A stretch of DNA of 64,000 nucleotides, from positions 2,178,252 through 2,242,251 of the forward strand of contig NC_067207.1 in the NCBI RefSeq assembly GCF_026262505.1, read 5' to 3'. The notes below the pieces were generated by a model. That model did not search any database. It was given only the letters and a program-made list of their open reading frames with translations, and had not been told where the DNA came from. This DNA is from Trichomonas vaginalis G3. Lineage: Eukaryota; Parabasalia; Trichomonadida; Trichomonadidae. Position numbers and translations under genes: made by a program. Shown piece by piece: positions 1-10,728 of the stretch. Each line of letters starts with the position of its first letter. Positions within the stretch are counted from its first letter, which is position 1.

Positions 1-2580
1 GTTATAGGTTTCTTACAAAATTTTTCATTTGACCAGGAATTATACTCAAAAGCAGGAATTTCTAAACCATTAATACAAGCAATAATTAATGGCGATAAAA
101 GATATTCGAATATTTTTGCTTTTTCAGGAAAATCGTGTGATTTAACAATCGAAGATTTTATTAATGTTTTAATTTCAGATCAAACAAATCAAAATGGTGA
201 AGAATATTATCAAATACGTATCAGATCTATATTGGATAATAGTAAATATTCTTTCTATGAACTAGCAGTTAAATTTGAATCAATTAATATTTTAAATTCG
301 TGTAATATAGATAATGTTACACCAATCATGAAAGCATTGATAATGTCAAGCCCAAACGAAACAATTTTCAAAATGAATGATAAATTCAATTTGCAGACTT
401 ATCAATTTACAAACCAAATCAAGTATGTTTTATCTTTTGCATACAATATCTCAGAGTTATTTTCTACATTTAGAAATCCATTACTCTCTTCGATTGTTTC
501 AACAAATAATATTATATCAGTAATGAATTTGAATGAAAGCAAAGTTATTCGTTTAAAGATTCATTTAATCTTCCATGAGGCCCTAATTCAAAATAATGAT
601 TTTATGTACAAGAACTTTAATGTTTTGAATCAAATAAAAAACAATGACCTTCTGGAAATTTTAGCAAAAGCTTGTTTGAAAGCTGACAAAAAAATTCAAG
701 CAGATTTTGAACAAATCATGGGTATTAAATTTACAGCGATCAAACAATTTCATGAATCCATAGAAAAAATTCCAGTTGATCGGTCTCCAATTACAATAGA
801 TGGTTGCCATATTTGTTTTGAATGCTCTAAAAATACTGATATTGAAAAACTCAAATCAATGCAATTAATTCTAATAAGCCCTGGTATTCATATCAATGTG
901 TTAACTTATGAACAAACATTGAAGTTTTTGGAACAAATGCCAGCATTTATTCATTTGGGCCTTTCCAATATAAGTTCTGATCGATCTGTAAACTTAAATT
1001 ATTTTCTACTTCAAAACGAAGATTATTCCCCTTTAAAAATTTCTACAGATAATTATTATTACTTTAAGATCACATTGTATGACAAAATCGTATCCTTTGA
1101 ATATTCAAAAGTATCAGATACGTTGTGGATGATTACTGTACCAAAAAACATGAAAAACATAAAATTACCCAAAGAGTTTTCAGGGAGGTTAAAATGGTAC
1201 ATTCAAATAACGAAAGTTGATCTCCCAGGACATCCTCTGCAAGATGAAATACAGGAAAAAATAAAGCATGATAATGAGATTGGTGATATCTTAACTTCAT
1301 ATCCCGGGAAATTTTATGTAAATTATAGCACAACGATAAGAAGTGATAGTTTATTCGTCAATGGAAATCCTATAGAATTTCTTATATATATTCCAAGCGA
1401 ATCAGGAAATTTGGCGTTGGAGTGTAATTTAATTCACTTAGATGCTACTTTTTCATGGCCGAAATATATATTTATTTTTCCTCGTGGTAATTACTATATG
1501 CGAGGTTACCCTCTAGGGATATACATAGGGCGCAGCGAATCATCCGCTGCTTATCAACGGTGGCTTACAGCCATGAATATTGAATTTAAATCATTAAACA
1601 TTATGGAGCACTTTTCAAGAATCAAATGGATGAGCGATTTAGGTACTGGAGTTTTAAAATTTTTGAATACGAATCATTTCCAAAATTATATCTGTATTAG
1701 GCACTATCTCGGAACCATGGGCAATAATACTTTACTACATGTTTTTGCTCTGATAGTATTATTATCAAAATCGGCCCAAGATTTTGAGGACAATTACAAA
1801 TGTTTTGATCCATCGGTTCAGAAAATGTATGCTACAAAGAATATATCAGATGAGCAGCTGGAAAAATGGAAGCAGATATATAAAGATCAAGAGCATTTAG
1901 CAGCATACCACCGCATTCCACCTATAAGCACTAATAATAGTGCAGAGGGTAAGCATAGACACATTAACGAACTTGCAAAAAAAGCAAGAAACTTTTCTAC
2001 TTTCATCAAATTCATTCTGAATGATACTATCATTAGGATTAATGAATCAATTGATCCCATTAATAAGCAAAAACGCGAGAAGAATGACTTGTTAAACGAA
2101 AAATGCATACATTGCGGATTCTCCTATAATGATATTAATACTGATAAGAATCCTTGTAAATATTGCAAGGATTTCTTTATGAATAAGAGACATGTTCCCT
2201 CTGCAGGCATACATGTTATGAAAATAGGAGAAAACGTAGGTGAAATCATAGAATTCCCAATCGATAAAAATGTAGGTGATCAGGATGAACTCGTGGATCA
2301 CAAAGAAAAGAGTTCGCCGATCGAAATATCAAAATACGCAGAATTTATTGATATTGACGATAAAAATAAAGCAGTTTTAGTCGTAAAACTGCTTTATAAT
2401 CTTGAAACGTTCCAAGATGCCAAAGATTTAATCAATTCTCTGGAAAAACAATCAAAAAATTATGAATCTGCATTACAAAATAAACCAGAAATTTGGTTGG
2501 AAAAATACTTGCCTGAATTAATGAAGGAAGTAAAAGATGCGAGAGCTGCTAGAATGAGATTGAAGATAATAAAGAAGTAG
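1..2580 (+). CDS. MULE-type transposase, 3' part (copy A of the FYR-MULE protein)
   Basis: The frame is open from base 1, so the gene starts outside the window; about 859 codons are present. The second copy (21418 onward) supplies the missing N-terminus with FYRN and FYRC domains. The catalytic part resembles Mutator-like transposases: first Asp in LHLDATF (near base 1441), second Asp in MSDLGTG (near 1630), Glu in TNNSAEGKHRH (near 1945). A CxxC...CxxC pair follows (CIHCGF, CKYCKDFF, near 2104-2170), likely a zinc site. In this copy the region around base 1120 is continuous, while copy B changes frame there. Inverted ends of the element lie just downstream. MULE assignment is from motif order and spacing; no search was run. 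Confidence 0.72.
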   Translation, partial: VIGFLQNFSFDQELYSKAGISKPLIQAIINGDKRYSNIFAFSGKSCDLTIEDFINVLISDQTNQNGEEYYQIRIRSILDNSKYSFYELAVKFESINILNSCNIDNVTPIMKALIMSSPNETIFKMNDKFNLQTYQFTNQIKYVLSFAYNISELFSTFRNPLLSSIVSTNNIISVMNLNESKVIRLKIHLIFHEALIQNNDFMYKNFNVLNQIKNNDLLEILAKACLKADKKIQADFEQIMGIKFTAIKQFHESIEKIPVDRSPITIDGCHICFECSKNTDIEKLKSMQLILISPGIHINVLTYEQTLKFLEQMPAFIHLGLSNISSDRSVNLNYFLLQNEDYSPLKISTDNYYYFKITLYDKIVSFEYSKVSDTLWMITVPKNMKNIKLPKEFSGRLKWYIQITKVDLPGHPLQDEIQEKIKHDNEIGDILTSYPGKFYVNYSTTIRSDSLFVNGNPIEFLIYIPSESGNLALECNLIHLDATFSWPKYIFIFPRGNYYMRGYPLGIYIGRSESSAAYQRWLTAMNIEFKSLNIMEHFSRIKWMSDLGTGVLKFLNTNHFQNYICIRHYLGTMGNNTLLHVFALIVLLSKSAQDFEDNYKCFDPSVQKMYATKNISDEQLEKWKQIYKDQEHLAAYHRIPPISTNNSAEGKHRHINELAKKARNFSTFIKFILNDTIIRINESIDPINKQKREKNDLLNEKCIHCGFSYNDINTDKNPCKYCKDFFMNKRHVPSAGIHVMKIGENVGEIIEFPIDKNVGDQDELVDHKEKSSPIEISKYAEFIDIDDKNKAVLVVKLLYNLETFQDAKDLINSLEKQSKNYESALQNKPEIWLEKYLPELMKEVKDARAARMRLKIIKK

Positions 2581-2669
2581 AGATGATGAGTGAATAAAAA
2601 CTTTGTATTAAATTTGTATATAAAAGAATTGTAAAATATAAAAATAAAGAAGTGGTTGATAGGAATTTG

Positions 2670-2795
2670 AAAATTCGTTGGGTGCATATAAGTTTGATAA
2701 ATATATTTATGAATATTAATGTCAAATTGGGTGGTTGCATATAGTAATGAAAAATATATTAATAAAAATTAATGTCAAATTGGTTGGATTCGTAT
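2670..2795. repeat. Right inverted terminal region of the MULE (copy A)
   Basis: Two diverged repeats of about 55 bp share the cores GTCAAATTGGGTGG and GCATATAGTAATGAAAA. Their reverse complement matches 20590-20700 upstream of copy B (CATTACTATATGC..CCACC..AATTTGACATTA), giving long imperfect terminal inverted repeats as in MULEs. The exact outer edge and target duplication cannot be fixed by eye. Confidence 0.6.
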
Positions 2796-2932
2796 AGAAT
2801 TGTGTATGTAGTTAGCATGGGTGGTTCGTGATAGAATGCTTCTGTGTATGTGTGGCGTGAGTTAGCATCGGGTGGTTGCGTGATAGAATGCTTCTGTGTA
2901 TGTGTGGCGTGAGTTAGCATCGGGTGGTTTCA
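2796..2932. repeat. 52-bp tandem repeat beside the MULE end (copy A)
   Basis: About 2.5 units with core GTGTGGCGTGAGTTAGCAT followed by GGGTGGTTGCGTGATAGAAT. The second copy at 24858-25000 has about three units. The repeats sit just outside the recognisable MULE inverted repeat. No coding role is seen. Confidence 0.85.
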
Positions 2933-3840
2933 TCACAAATTTTAACCCATCCAAATCTTATTAATTATTAAAATTCTTTTACAATTTCTGATGTATTTTT
3001 TGAAAACATTTCATATGCAATATTTCTCCTTTTCTTTCCTCAAATCTTCAAATATTAATAACTTTGGATATGAAATTATTTGGATCTTTTATGAATTTTA
3101 AATGTCTTTCTTAATATCAAATCGATTAAATTATTAATATTTTCTAAATTATGCCTTAAAAATCCAAATATAAAAAATCGTAAATAAAAAATATATTTTT
3201 TATTTTTATTTTGTAAATAATCCGTTTACTAAATGGGACTGTATCATGAAAGTAACAAAAATCATTATTTAACAAGATTCAAAACTGGTGCAACGAAATG
3301 CACATTGATTTTGTAGTGTAACAAAGAGAGATTTATTGTAAAAAGTACAAAATAGTATATTTATTATCGTGATTAGCGTAGAAATGTATGAGTTTGGGAC
3401 GGATTTCTGGTGCATTCATAACTAAAGTGATACATTGTCTGGAGCAAGTTCAGATCTTTAACTTATGGCTTGTTTGGTGCTAACTCACCCAATTTAAGTG
3501 CACTAGAGGGGATTTTGTCTGTAATGAGCATGCACCTTGAGTTGTTGCTTGGTCCGTGTACGAAAGATAGTAATTTAATACTATACTCGATTAAATGTGA
3601 ATTTCTAATTTTGAATTTGCGTTTTTTCCTGAAAATAGTTACAATATATGAAAGAGTTGGCAAAACTAGAGGACACGTCTTTAAGGGTTTGGCTCTTGCT
3701 TCATGTTAATATGCCGAAACTAAAATAAACGTATATTGGGGTCGAAAATTGAGAGCTCATATCTTTAAGTGTAAAATTGCCAATTAATTTATCCGTAATT
3801 CTATATATTTAAATGTGCTAATGTAACTCAATACTTGCAA
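2933..3840. other. AT-rich spacer, no gene seen
   Basis: About 900 bp of AT-rich sequence between the MULE-side repeat and the Kolobok target site, repeated at 25001-25914. A 79-codon open stretch (3470-3709) lacks any recognisable motif and is not called as a gene. Confidence 0.6.
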
Positions 3841-3844
3841 TTAA

Positions 3845-6843
3845 GGTATAGTCCACTAAAAATTTTTAAGTTTTGACAATGAAAATAAGCTCTGTGACCA
3901 TGTAAATATATATCTATGCAAAACGAGAGGTTATGCCATAATTTTTTTTAGTTATCAAATTTTCCTTTTTTTGAGAGAAGTCTCTCAATAATTTGAGAAG
4001 AATCTTTGATATAAAGAGATACACATTTGTAGAACGAAGTAAGTGTTTTCCAAACATTTTATATGTTCATCCTGTATAACAATATAAAGCTGCATAGTGC
4101 CATCTTGTGCGTTTGCTATTTTATGTACTTTTCATTGAGATAATCCCTCTTCTCGGGTGATTTTAACAGTCAACTCAATTTTAAAATAAAGATTTCATCA
4201 AAATGATTTCGAAATTCGGATATTGATTATATAAATAGCACTGTTAACATATTTTGGATGAGTAAAAAATACCTTGTTTTGTATGCATTTAGTACACCTT
4301 TATTTTTGATTAAAACTATAAAATTTTTATTCCTTATATAATAAATAGTATATGTTACATAAACATGAAATTCAATAGCATTCAATTTTGGATTTTTTAG
4401 ATTTGGTAAATTTTAGAAGAAATAAAATCAGCAATCAAAATAAAGAAACTTTTTTTGTATCTTCTATGATTACCTTTTGGTACTAAATTTTGCATTAATA
4501 AGTAAATTATCTGTATTATTCTGTGAGCACAAGCCCTCAGTTATGCTGGTAGTGAATGATGAATCGTCATTTTGCGAAGAGAACGCGATTATTAAGGTAA
4601 TTTTGAGAATTGTCTTGAATTATTTAAAATTAAAGTTAATTGAATAGGTAGGATAACTAGCCTTTGCTAAATTTGTATAATTTGACCTTATTCTAGTTGG
4701 ATCTGAGAATATTTTGCTGAAATAATAAATTATATCGCCGATTTATGAAAATTTCTCTGATGGGACCGACTCGCTGAAACGTATTAGTGTTAATGGTAAC
4801 TTGTCTGAATTTTCAAATTTTTTTCGAAATCCAAAAAATCACAAACAAAAGCATCAAAATTAGATTTGCATTTAAGGTTTTCATTTTTTTTTGGAAAATA
4901 AAAATATTTTTCCCCAATAAAGTTTATTTTTACTTTTGAGAGGAATAGAAACGTTATTTTGGAATTTTGAAACGACAGAAATGTTCCATTTTTAATGTAG
5001 ATTCTAAAATGGGGTCAAATTTTTGATTGAACCGTTATCCATTGAAAAACCTCGATTTTAAAATGTTATTCCAAAATATTCATCTAATGATATAGTATAT
5101 ATTTATTAATTATTACTTTTTATTCAATTTTCACTTTTGGCGGGATTTCATTTTTTTGTTGTTGTATGGGCCATATTGTTCACCCAAAACGGAAAACAAA
5201 GGCAATGCATAACATTTTACTCCACGAACGTCGTCGACTCTCAGCGCGACAGATGCTTGGTGCTTGCATAATGACCGGAATGCCATATACAAAAGGTGCT
5301 CGCTTTCTTTCTCTTTGTGGAACTAAGCCCCCTGTGAAGAGTGGTGTCATGAGACAACAGAGATTTTGTGACGATAAGATTAGAAGACTTAAAAGTATTT
5401 CCCTAATGCTGTCGAGAAAGTCCTTCAGTGGTTACTTATCCATTGATGCAAGATGGACGCACAGGCGAAACTCGCCAAGTTGTACAGTAACTGCGCTCGA
5501 TGCTGTCACAAAAAGAGTTCTTGCATGCGTGAACATCAACCATATTGGTGGAAACAGACAGCATGCTCAGTATTCCGGAGCTTCCAACAATATGGAAAGT
5601 GCTGGAACTCGAATCATCTTGAAGCAATTAAAGAAATACAATATCTTGAAAGATGTTAAAGAGATTATTAAAGACCGAGATAACAAAAGTGTCTCTGTCT
5701 TTAAAGAATTTGGCGTCTCTCATCTTGAAAGATTCGATCCAGGTCATGTATCAAAAAATATCTCAAAAGATTTTACAAAGTTCTCAGCTTCTCATAAGAC
5801 AGTTGAAGTTTTCAACGACAAGACTCAGAAGATTGAAAAAATAGAGAGACCTTTCTGGGGTCTGAATGCAAGCCTAAGTATGTGGCTTTGGTCATGTTTT
5901 GCCGAAGAAAATATTGACAAACGTACGAAAATGTGGGAGAATTGTGTCTACCATTACGTAGGCAATCATTCTTTTTGCGAACCGCACAATTACAAATGCT
6001 TTGAATGGCAAAAAGGTGTCAATTCGATCCAACTTCAATTCATGCTCTATGACTGGGTTCACAAATGGACACCCATAGTTTCCAAAGTTTCTTCCATTGG
6101 ATCTACCTGCATGAATGAAGCGTTTAACTCCAAAATTGCATGCTATTTGGACAAATCAAGAGCCTGGAAGAACATTAACATTAGAGTTAACGTTGCAATC
6201 TTAGAATGGAATGATCCAGAGCATTTTCTCGGAGATATACAAAAAGCATTACATCTTCCCCACTTCCAGAAGATTGTGTCAAATCATTTGAAGAGAATTG
6301 TTACTCCAAAATGATATTGAAACAAAAAACTGTTACAAAAGGTTCTAAAAAACAGAACAAATACAAAAAATTCATTCAGAGTGTACCAGGAGGAGATTAT
6401 CAAGTTTTCAAGTCCGAATGGGAATCAGAAGACGAAGACATTGATGACTTTGATTAACGAAAATTACATTTTATTTATTGCTTTTGTTTTTAATTAAATT
6501 ATTATTATGCTCATTTTCTTATTTTGATTTTTTCTCATTATGATATAAATAATTTATTAATGCATTTATCCAATAATTATGCTATGATATTTTTATGCCT
6601 TATTTCATTTCTCTTATATTTGATAATCTGGTAAAATATAGTTCAGACTATAATCATTTTAGATTATTGATATATTTATATAGGTTAGAATAAAATTAGT
6701 TTCATTTTCTACTTTTATTTTGAATTAATAATTTATAATATCAAATATTATGGCGTAACCTCTCCTTTAAAATATAGATATATATAGGCCTATAGAGTTT
6801 ATTGGCACTCTCAAAACTCTAGAATTTTGAGTTTACTATACCC
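3845..6843 (+). mobile_element. Kolobok-type DNA transposon, copy A
   Basis: The element is flanked by TTAA at 3841-3844 and 6844-6847. Its ends are inverted: GGTATAGTCCACT on the left (GGGTATAGTCC in copy B) and ACTATACCC on the right. Inner inverted similarity extends further: GAGAGGTTATGCCATAAT near 3926 against ATTATGGCGTAACCTCTC near 6747. A TTAA target duplication and a Kolobok-like DDE transposase together define the superfamily. Length is about 3.0 kb. The 1.3 kb before the transposase start and about 390 bp after its end show no other gene. The copy at 25919-28914 has the same ends. Confidence 0.85.
5166..6457 (+). pseudogene. Kolobok-like DDE transposase, one frameshift (copy A)
   Basis: The first 382 codons (5166-6314) are open. 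Candidate catalytic residues are Asp94 in SIDARW, Asp170 in IIKDRDNK and Glu318 in TCMNEAFNSK. The stretch SGASNNMESAG before the second Asp and RFDPGHVSKN after it is the typical Kolobok pattern. Near base 6259 this copy has one C fewer than copy B in a C-run, so its last ~48 codons are out of frame; the original C-terminus ends with an acidic tail (stop at 6457). Copy B has a different frameshift, so neither copy is intact as given. The ATG at 5166 follows a T-rich stretch; an earlier start is not supported. Kolobok transposases cut and paste DNA at TTAA sites. Confidence 0.8.
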
Positions 6844-6904
6844 TTAAATAAATTCATTTTCATTTTTGATTCTCCATGGAGAACCTTTTCTCACTTAACA
6901 TAGA

Positions 6905-6986
6905 AAAAAAAAAAAAAAAAAAAAAAAAAAGGTAGTGGGGCCTCCAGGCACTTCGTGCCCTCTAGCCCTGAAGATGTTTAGTATAA
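6905..6986. repeat. Maverick element 1 left terminal inverted repeat
   Basis: 26-27 A residues (6904-6930; the first A can belong to the flank CATAGA), then about 56 bp matching the inverse of 16972-17027. It contains a short GC-rich hairpin, GGCAC-TTC-GTGCC. Just inside lies the perfect palindrome TTGTCCGGACAA (near 6988), part of which recurs inverted near 16882-16898. Confidence 0.85.
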
Positions 6987-7198
6987 CTTTGTCCGGACAA
7001 GTAAGGGTCTATCGTCGCTACAGGAAAAGTTACGGGCGTTCCAAGGAAGTATACTTTGAGAAGCCTTTTCTCCATTTTAAAACAAGATAGGACGGTTATT
7101 TTACAAAACTGACAACACTTTGACCGAGTAGTTTTTTGAGCTGAACAAAAAGTGTCATATAAACATCTGTCAAAAACCACTTTTTAACTTCACTTAAA

Positions 7199-8064
7199 AT
7201 GCCACGTAAGCTACGTAAGAATATACGTAAGAGGAAGAGAGCATTGAAACATCCAATAGTAAAACTGACACCACAACAACAGTTGCAACAACAAATTATG
7301 AATGACCCCACTATGTTGCAACAAATGTCAAGCAACCCTATGCTTTTAAACCGAGTTATTGGTGCACAGAGTGGAGGTTTAAGAGCGGCACTTTTAGCGA
7401 AAATGGCAGGCTATGGTGGAGCTGCAGACGGAACAGCCTATAACCCTCAAAGTCAAATGAATTTGAGTTCACTCAAAAATCAAATAACAGATGTCAAAAA
7501 GTCAAACATAGACATACAGAAACAAATAAGTGAAAACGAAAAGAAACTAGAATATGACAGACACACAAAGAAACTCAATGAGTTAAACGTAGAGAAAAAG
7601 AAGAAAGAAGAACAACTGAAAGAACTAAGTACAGAGGAATATGCGAAAAAAGTGTCAGAAAAAGCAGCAGAAGTAGCAAAAATGGAACAAGATGTTATAA
7701 ATTTGAAAAACCATACTACTCAATATAAAGTACTGAAAGATGAAGAGATAAAACAAAAAGCCCTGAAGACATATATGGATAGCGATGAGTATAAAAAAGA
7801 AGTTGAAGCAAATGTAAAGGCAGAAAAACTTTTACAGTTGCAAAACCAAACCGTACAGTATGAAAACTTAGCACAAGAAAGTAAAAATAACGACGCAGCC
7901 ATGCAAAAGGCAATGAAAAGCGCAGAATATATAAAAGCTAATAATGACTGGTTAGATGCCCAAGCCAACGCCAAAGCAGCCCAACTTATAGGGTCAATAA
8001 GGACAAAAATACAAGCGGATGAAGACAGTTCAAATGAAGCTTTAATGAATGCTGACTTTAAGAA
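7199..8064 (+). CDS. Maverick coiled-coil protein, 5' part, cut by the gap
   Basis: Starts MPRKLRKNIRKRKRA, a strongly basic N-terminus, followed by a Gln-rich part with MNDPTMLQQMSSNPMLL and then about 200 residues rich in Lys, Glu, Ala and Leu in heptad-like order (long coiled coil). The frame is open to the assembly gap at 8065. The counterpart in element 2 starts at 29268 and is broken. The basic start and coiled coil would suit a DNA-binding or core-type virion protein, but I recognise no family. It is the first gene inside the left terminal repeat. Treated as a fossil part of element 1. Confidence 0.6.
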
Positions 8065-8164
8065 NNNNNNNNNNNNNNNNNNNNNNNNNNNNNNNNNNNN
8101 NNNNNNNNNNNNNNNNNNNNNNNNNNNNNNNNNNNNNNNNNNNNNNNNNNNNNNNNNNNNNNNN
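8065..8164. other. Assembly gap (100 N)
   Basis: Exactly 100 N, the usual placeholder for unknown size. Sequence to the left continues in element 2 as CGCCTTCGAAGC after 30127, but to the right of the gap is an unrelated GC-richer sequence. No reading frame should be carried across it. Confidence 0.99.
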
Positions 8165-8398
8165 TTGAACTCTTTCGTCATCCCAGTTGCGTAGGAGGTC
8201 GTCCCAGAGGAGTTGGTAGAATTGCCAATCCAAGGACGATTTGTCCTCCCAGGCATTGAGGATGTACTGCTCGTAGAGTCTCATGACCTCTGCCTTGCAC
8301 CAGACACCCTCTCCCTTGGAACGTAAGGCTTCTTCGAAGTGCTCGAATGCGATTGGCTGCGGACCATCCGAAATGACACTTTTTGTCCGTTTGGTCAA
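8165..8398 (-). CDS. Unknown protein fragment in a GC-rich patch at a contig edge
   Basis: A minus-strand frame starts with MTKRTKSVISDGPQPIAF and stays open to the gap. It is rich in Trp, Leu, Asp and Glu near its cut end (LDWQFYQLLWDDLLRNW). G+C is close to half here, against roughly a third in surrounding genes, and codons favour G or C in third position. The patch fades near 8420. I recognise no family. It could be a foreign gene inside the Maverick, a fragment of a different element or a chimeric contig end. The reverse strand around 8424-8540 also reads protein-like (TGYIWFETKNGVTRPVRF) and may be the end of a plus-strand gene. Confidence 0.4.
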
Positions 8399-8555
8399 TG
8401 TTCGTGTCTCGTGCCATAGTCGACGAAAATACAGACAAACAGGTTATATATGGTTTGAGACCAAGAATGGTGTAACTCGACCTGTCCGATTCAAAGACTC
8501 CGAGGGCGACCATGAAATTAAACGGAAATTAGCTAGGAAGGAATATAAAAATTTT

Positions 8556-10699
8556 TTATTTCATGCAATGTTTTATTTCTGTGCCGTCTTCTTTAACACC
8601 CCAGTACTTACGCTTGGAGAGGACATGAACTTCGGTGAAAATTTTGTCCAATTTGAATTGACCCATCTTTTCACCGACCATTCCCATTTCAATGAGTTTG
8701 TTGTACCCTTCTTCGTTCGTCATGAGTGCGTCAATGTTCTCATAGTAAACCTTGACTTTGGATTTGACTTCGGAGAAGAATTTGTTGTACTCGTCAAGGA
8801 CTGCTTTTGCGAACTGAGGGTAAGACCAATGTTCGACAATAGGTTTTAATGTGGTTACTAAGCCACTTTCACCTTCGGTAAATTCGTATTTCAAAACAAA
8901 AGGAGAAAACCTTTCAACAAAGTTGTCGACCTTCTCATAATGTTTACTCTTCATCTCTTGAGGTTTTTTAATGGAATACCCCCATGTCGAATTCATAAGC
9001 AATTTTAATGTCATTGCAAGTTTGGGGTTTGAAGCTTTCCTAATATCATACAGTTGTTGTATGACTTTTCCAACTGTATAGTTCCTTCCTGGGAACTCAC
9101 CATCTTCGTTTGGAATTCCAGTCGGGATATATTGGACGAACCTCATGTACGCAGCGTTAAGGTCGACATAGTATATTTTTTCGTATGAGTCGAACTTATC
9201 GCATCCAATGGGTCCAGTTTTTGGAAATTCAAGCGAGTCTCTTATCTTCTGAGAAACTTCTCCTGTTATCTCATAAACATCGTCGAAGCAACCTGTTTCA
9301 TATAAAACCTTCTGACCTAACTCTGATGCTCTCCAATACAATTTGACGTCGATTGGATGTCTCAATGGAAGTTTGTTTATAGCATCTTGAAGTTCTTGCA
9401 ACCTCATTGGAAGTTCTTCTGGTTCAGGTTGGTATCCGAACAATCCAACTCCTTTTGGAGCTGTGTACTTCTTTTGTGCTAGAACCTTTGTCTGGAACAA
9501 CTTTTGGTCTTGCTAACAGTGAAAAGTTTGTTTCGTCTTTTGGTACAAAAGTTTCTGTCAGCTTGTCATCTGGAATTGGTTCCAACAAACCTTTTCGAAA
9601 AGAATGTTTACAGCTCTGACAATGTTGCACTTGCCTTTTCCGAACATAAGACTTCGTTCAAACATGAAGTGGTTGTGGACAATTGCAATCTTCAACATGG
9701 TAAGTCTTTGTCAACAACATAGTCGTCATGTGAAGAACCTTTAGCTGTAGGTATGTTGACTCGGATATTGACATTTGCCAACGGTGCAATTTTTGCCAAT
9801 TGACCTCTGAGAATGTACCTTGTCTTCACACATGACTCAAGATACTTCATCTTCTCATCTGTAACAAGACCAGAGTTCCTGAGACATGTAAGAATACAAG
9901 GTTCATTGACAATTTTTTCAATTGAATTGTAAATTCCATACCTTGTCAAGTCAATGTCAGACTTATTTATGAACGGGAAGTATCCAGCATGTTGTCTGAC
10001 TGCTTGAGGGTTAGGTTGGTACCATTCGAACTTGACACTTGCAATTCCTTCAATTGCATTCAAAATGTCTGAGTCGGAGTCAACCATTTGTTCTCTCTTT
10101 GTAGTCTTGAAAGCGTCAAGAAGTTTTGCAGCTGTTTGTTCATTGCCATGCGCATAGTATATATGACCGTCCAAATCTGTTACGGTTAGTCTGAGATTGT
10201 ATCCTTTCTTATTTCCGTCTTGTATGGCAGCAAGTACACCCATAAAGCCTTCTTTGTTCTTTCCATCGTCAAAGTTTACTGTAAAGGTTTGACCTGAACC
10301 AATTTTACTTCTAACTTCACGATACTTTTCATATGCATATCTTGTTCTTTCCATGGGAGCATGACCATCCTCTGCACTACCTTTTTTCCTTCTCAAAGGA
10401 TGCAATTGTTCGTCATGTTTCCAGTAGAATCTGGCAAAGCCGTCGTGTCCTTCAACTTGAGGTTCACTAACATCGAAAGGCATGTCCATAAGACGTTCTT
10501 CTTCTAACCTCTCTAATCTGTTTGGATAATTTGCGCGTGCTGTTTCCAAGTCCATTTCGTAGCGAAGACCAGACAATTTGTCATAGACTTTTATGGGTCT
10601 TCCCTTCCTATATTTAAACTTCTTCGAAACTCTCCAACCATATCTTTCTAACTCTGCTTTTATTCTAGCAGATTTTCTATCCATTCTATATGGGGGCAT
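8556..10699 (-). pseudogene. Maverick protein-primed DNA polymerase B (broken)
   Basis: The C-terminal part (8556-9500) shows family B polymerase motifs in order: motif A YYVDLNAAYMRF, motif B KLLMNSTWGYSIKKP, and a motif C-like VKVYYENID. The N-terminal part (9692-10699) starts MPPYRMDRKSARIKAELERYGW and contains a DIDLTRYGIYNS-type segment. Protein-primed PolB copies linear elements from a terminal-protein primer and is a defining Maverick gene. The gene is broken about twice. It is followed on the same strand by the GC-rich patch and preceded by a small acidic protein gene. No equivalent is seen in element 2. Confidence 0.85.
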
Positions 10700-10728
10700 T
10701 TTTATAAAAATAAAAAAATGTTTTTCCT

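Larger units (their letters stand above)
1..8064. repeat. Large near-identical duplicate of 22039-30127
   Basis: Base 1 matches 22039 and base 8064 matches 30127, with the same order of MULE gene, 52-bp tandem repeat, spacer, Kolobok, poly-A and Maverick left end. Differences are a few substitutions plus scattered one-base indels, many in homopolymers, and one extra tandem-repeat unit near 24.85 kb. The similarity ends exactly at the 100-N gap. It is either a very recent segmental duplication or a redundant contig of one locus placed twice in the scaffold. The second is favoured because the match stops at the gap. Confidence 0.93.

Noticed and set aside
1133-2740. Minus-strand frames opposite the MULE gene
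   Set aside because: They mirror the plus-strand gene and lack any protein-like pattern.
3470-3709. 79-codon plus frame, repeated at 25541-25780
   Set aside because: No motif, no start context, conserved only because the whole region is duplicated.
6904-6930. Poly-A tail of a LINE or SINE
   Set aside because: The A-run is matched by a T-run at the other end within inverted repeats and 6-bp duplications, so it belongs to the Maverick terminus.
7720-8256. Frames that run through the N gap
   Set aside because: The N stretch has unknown length and content; joining both sides would be artificial.
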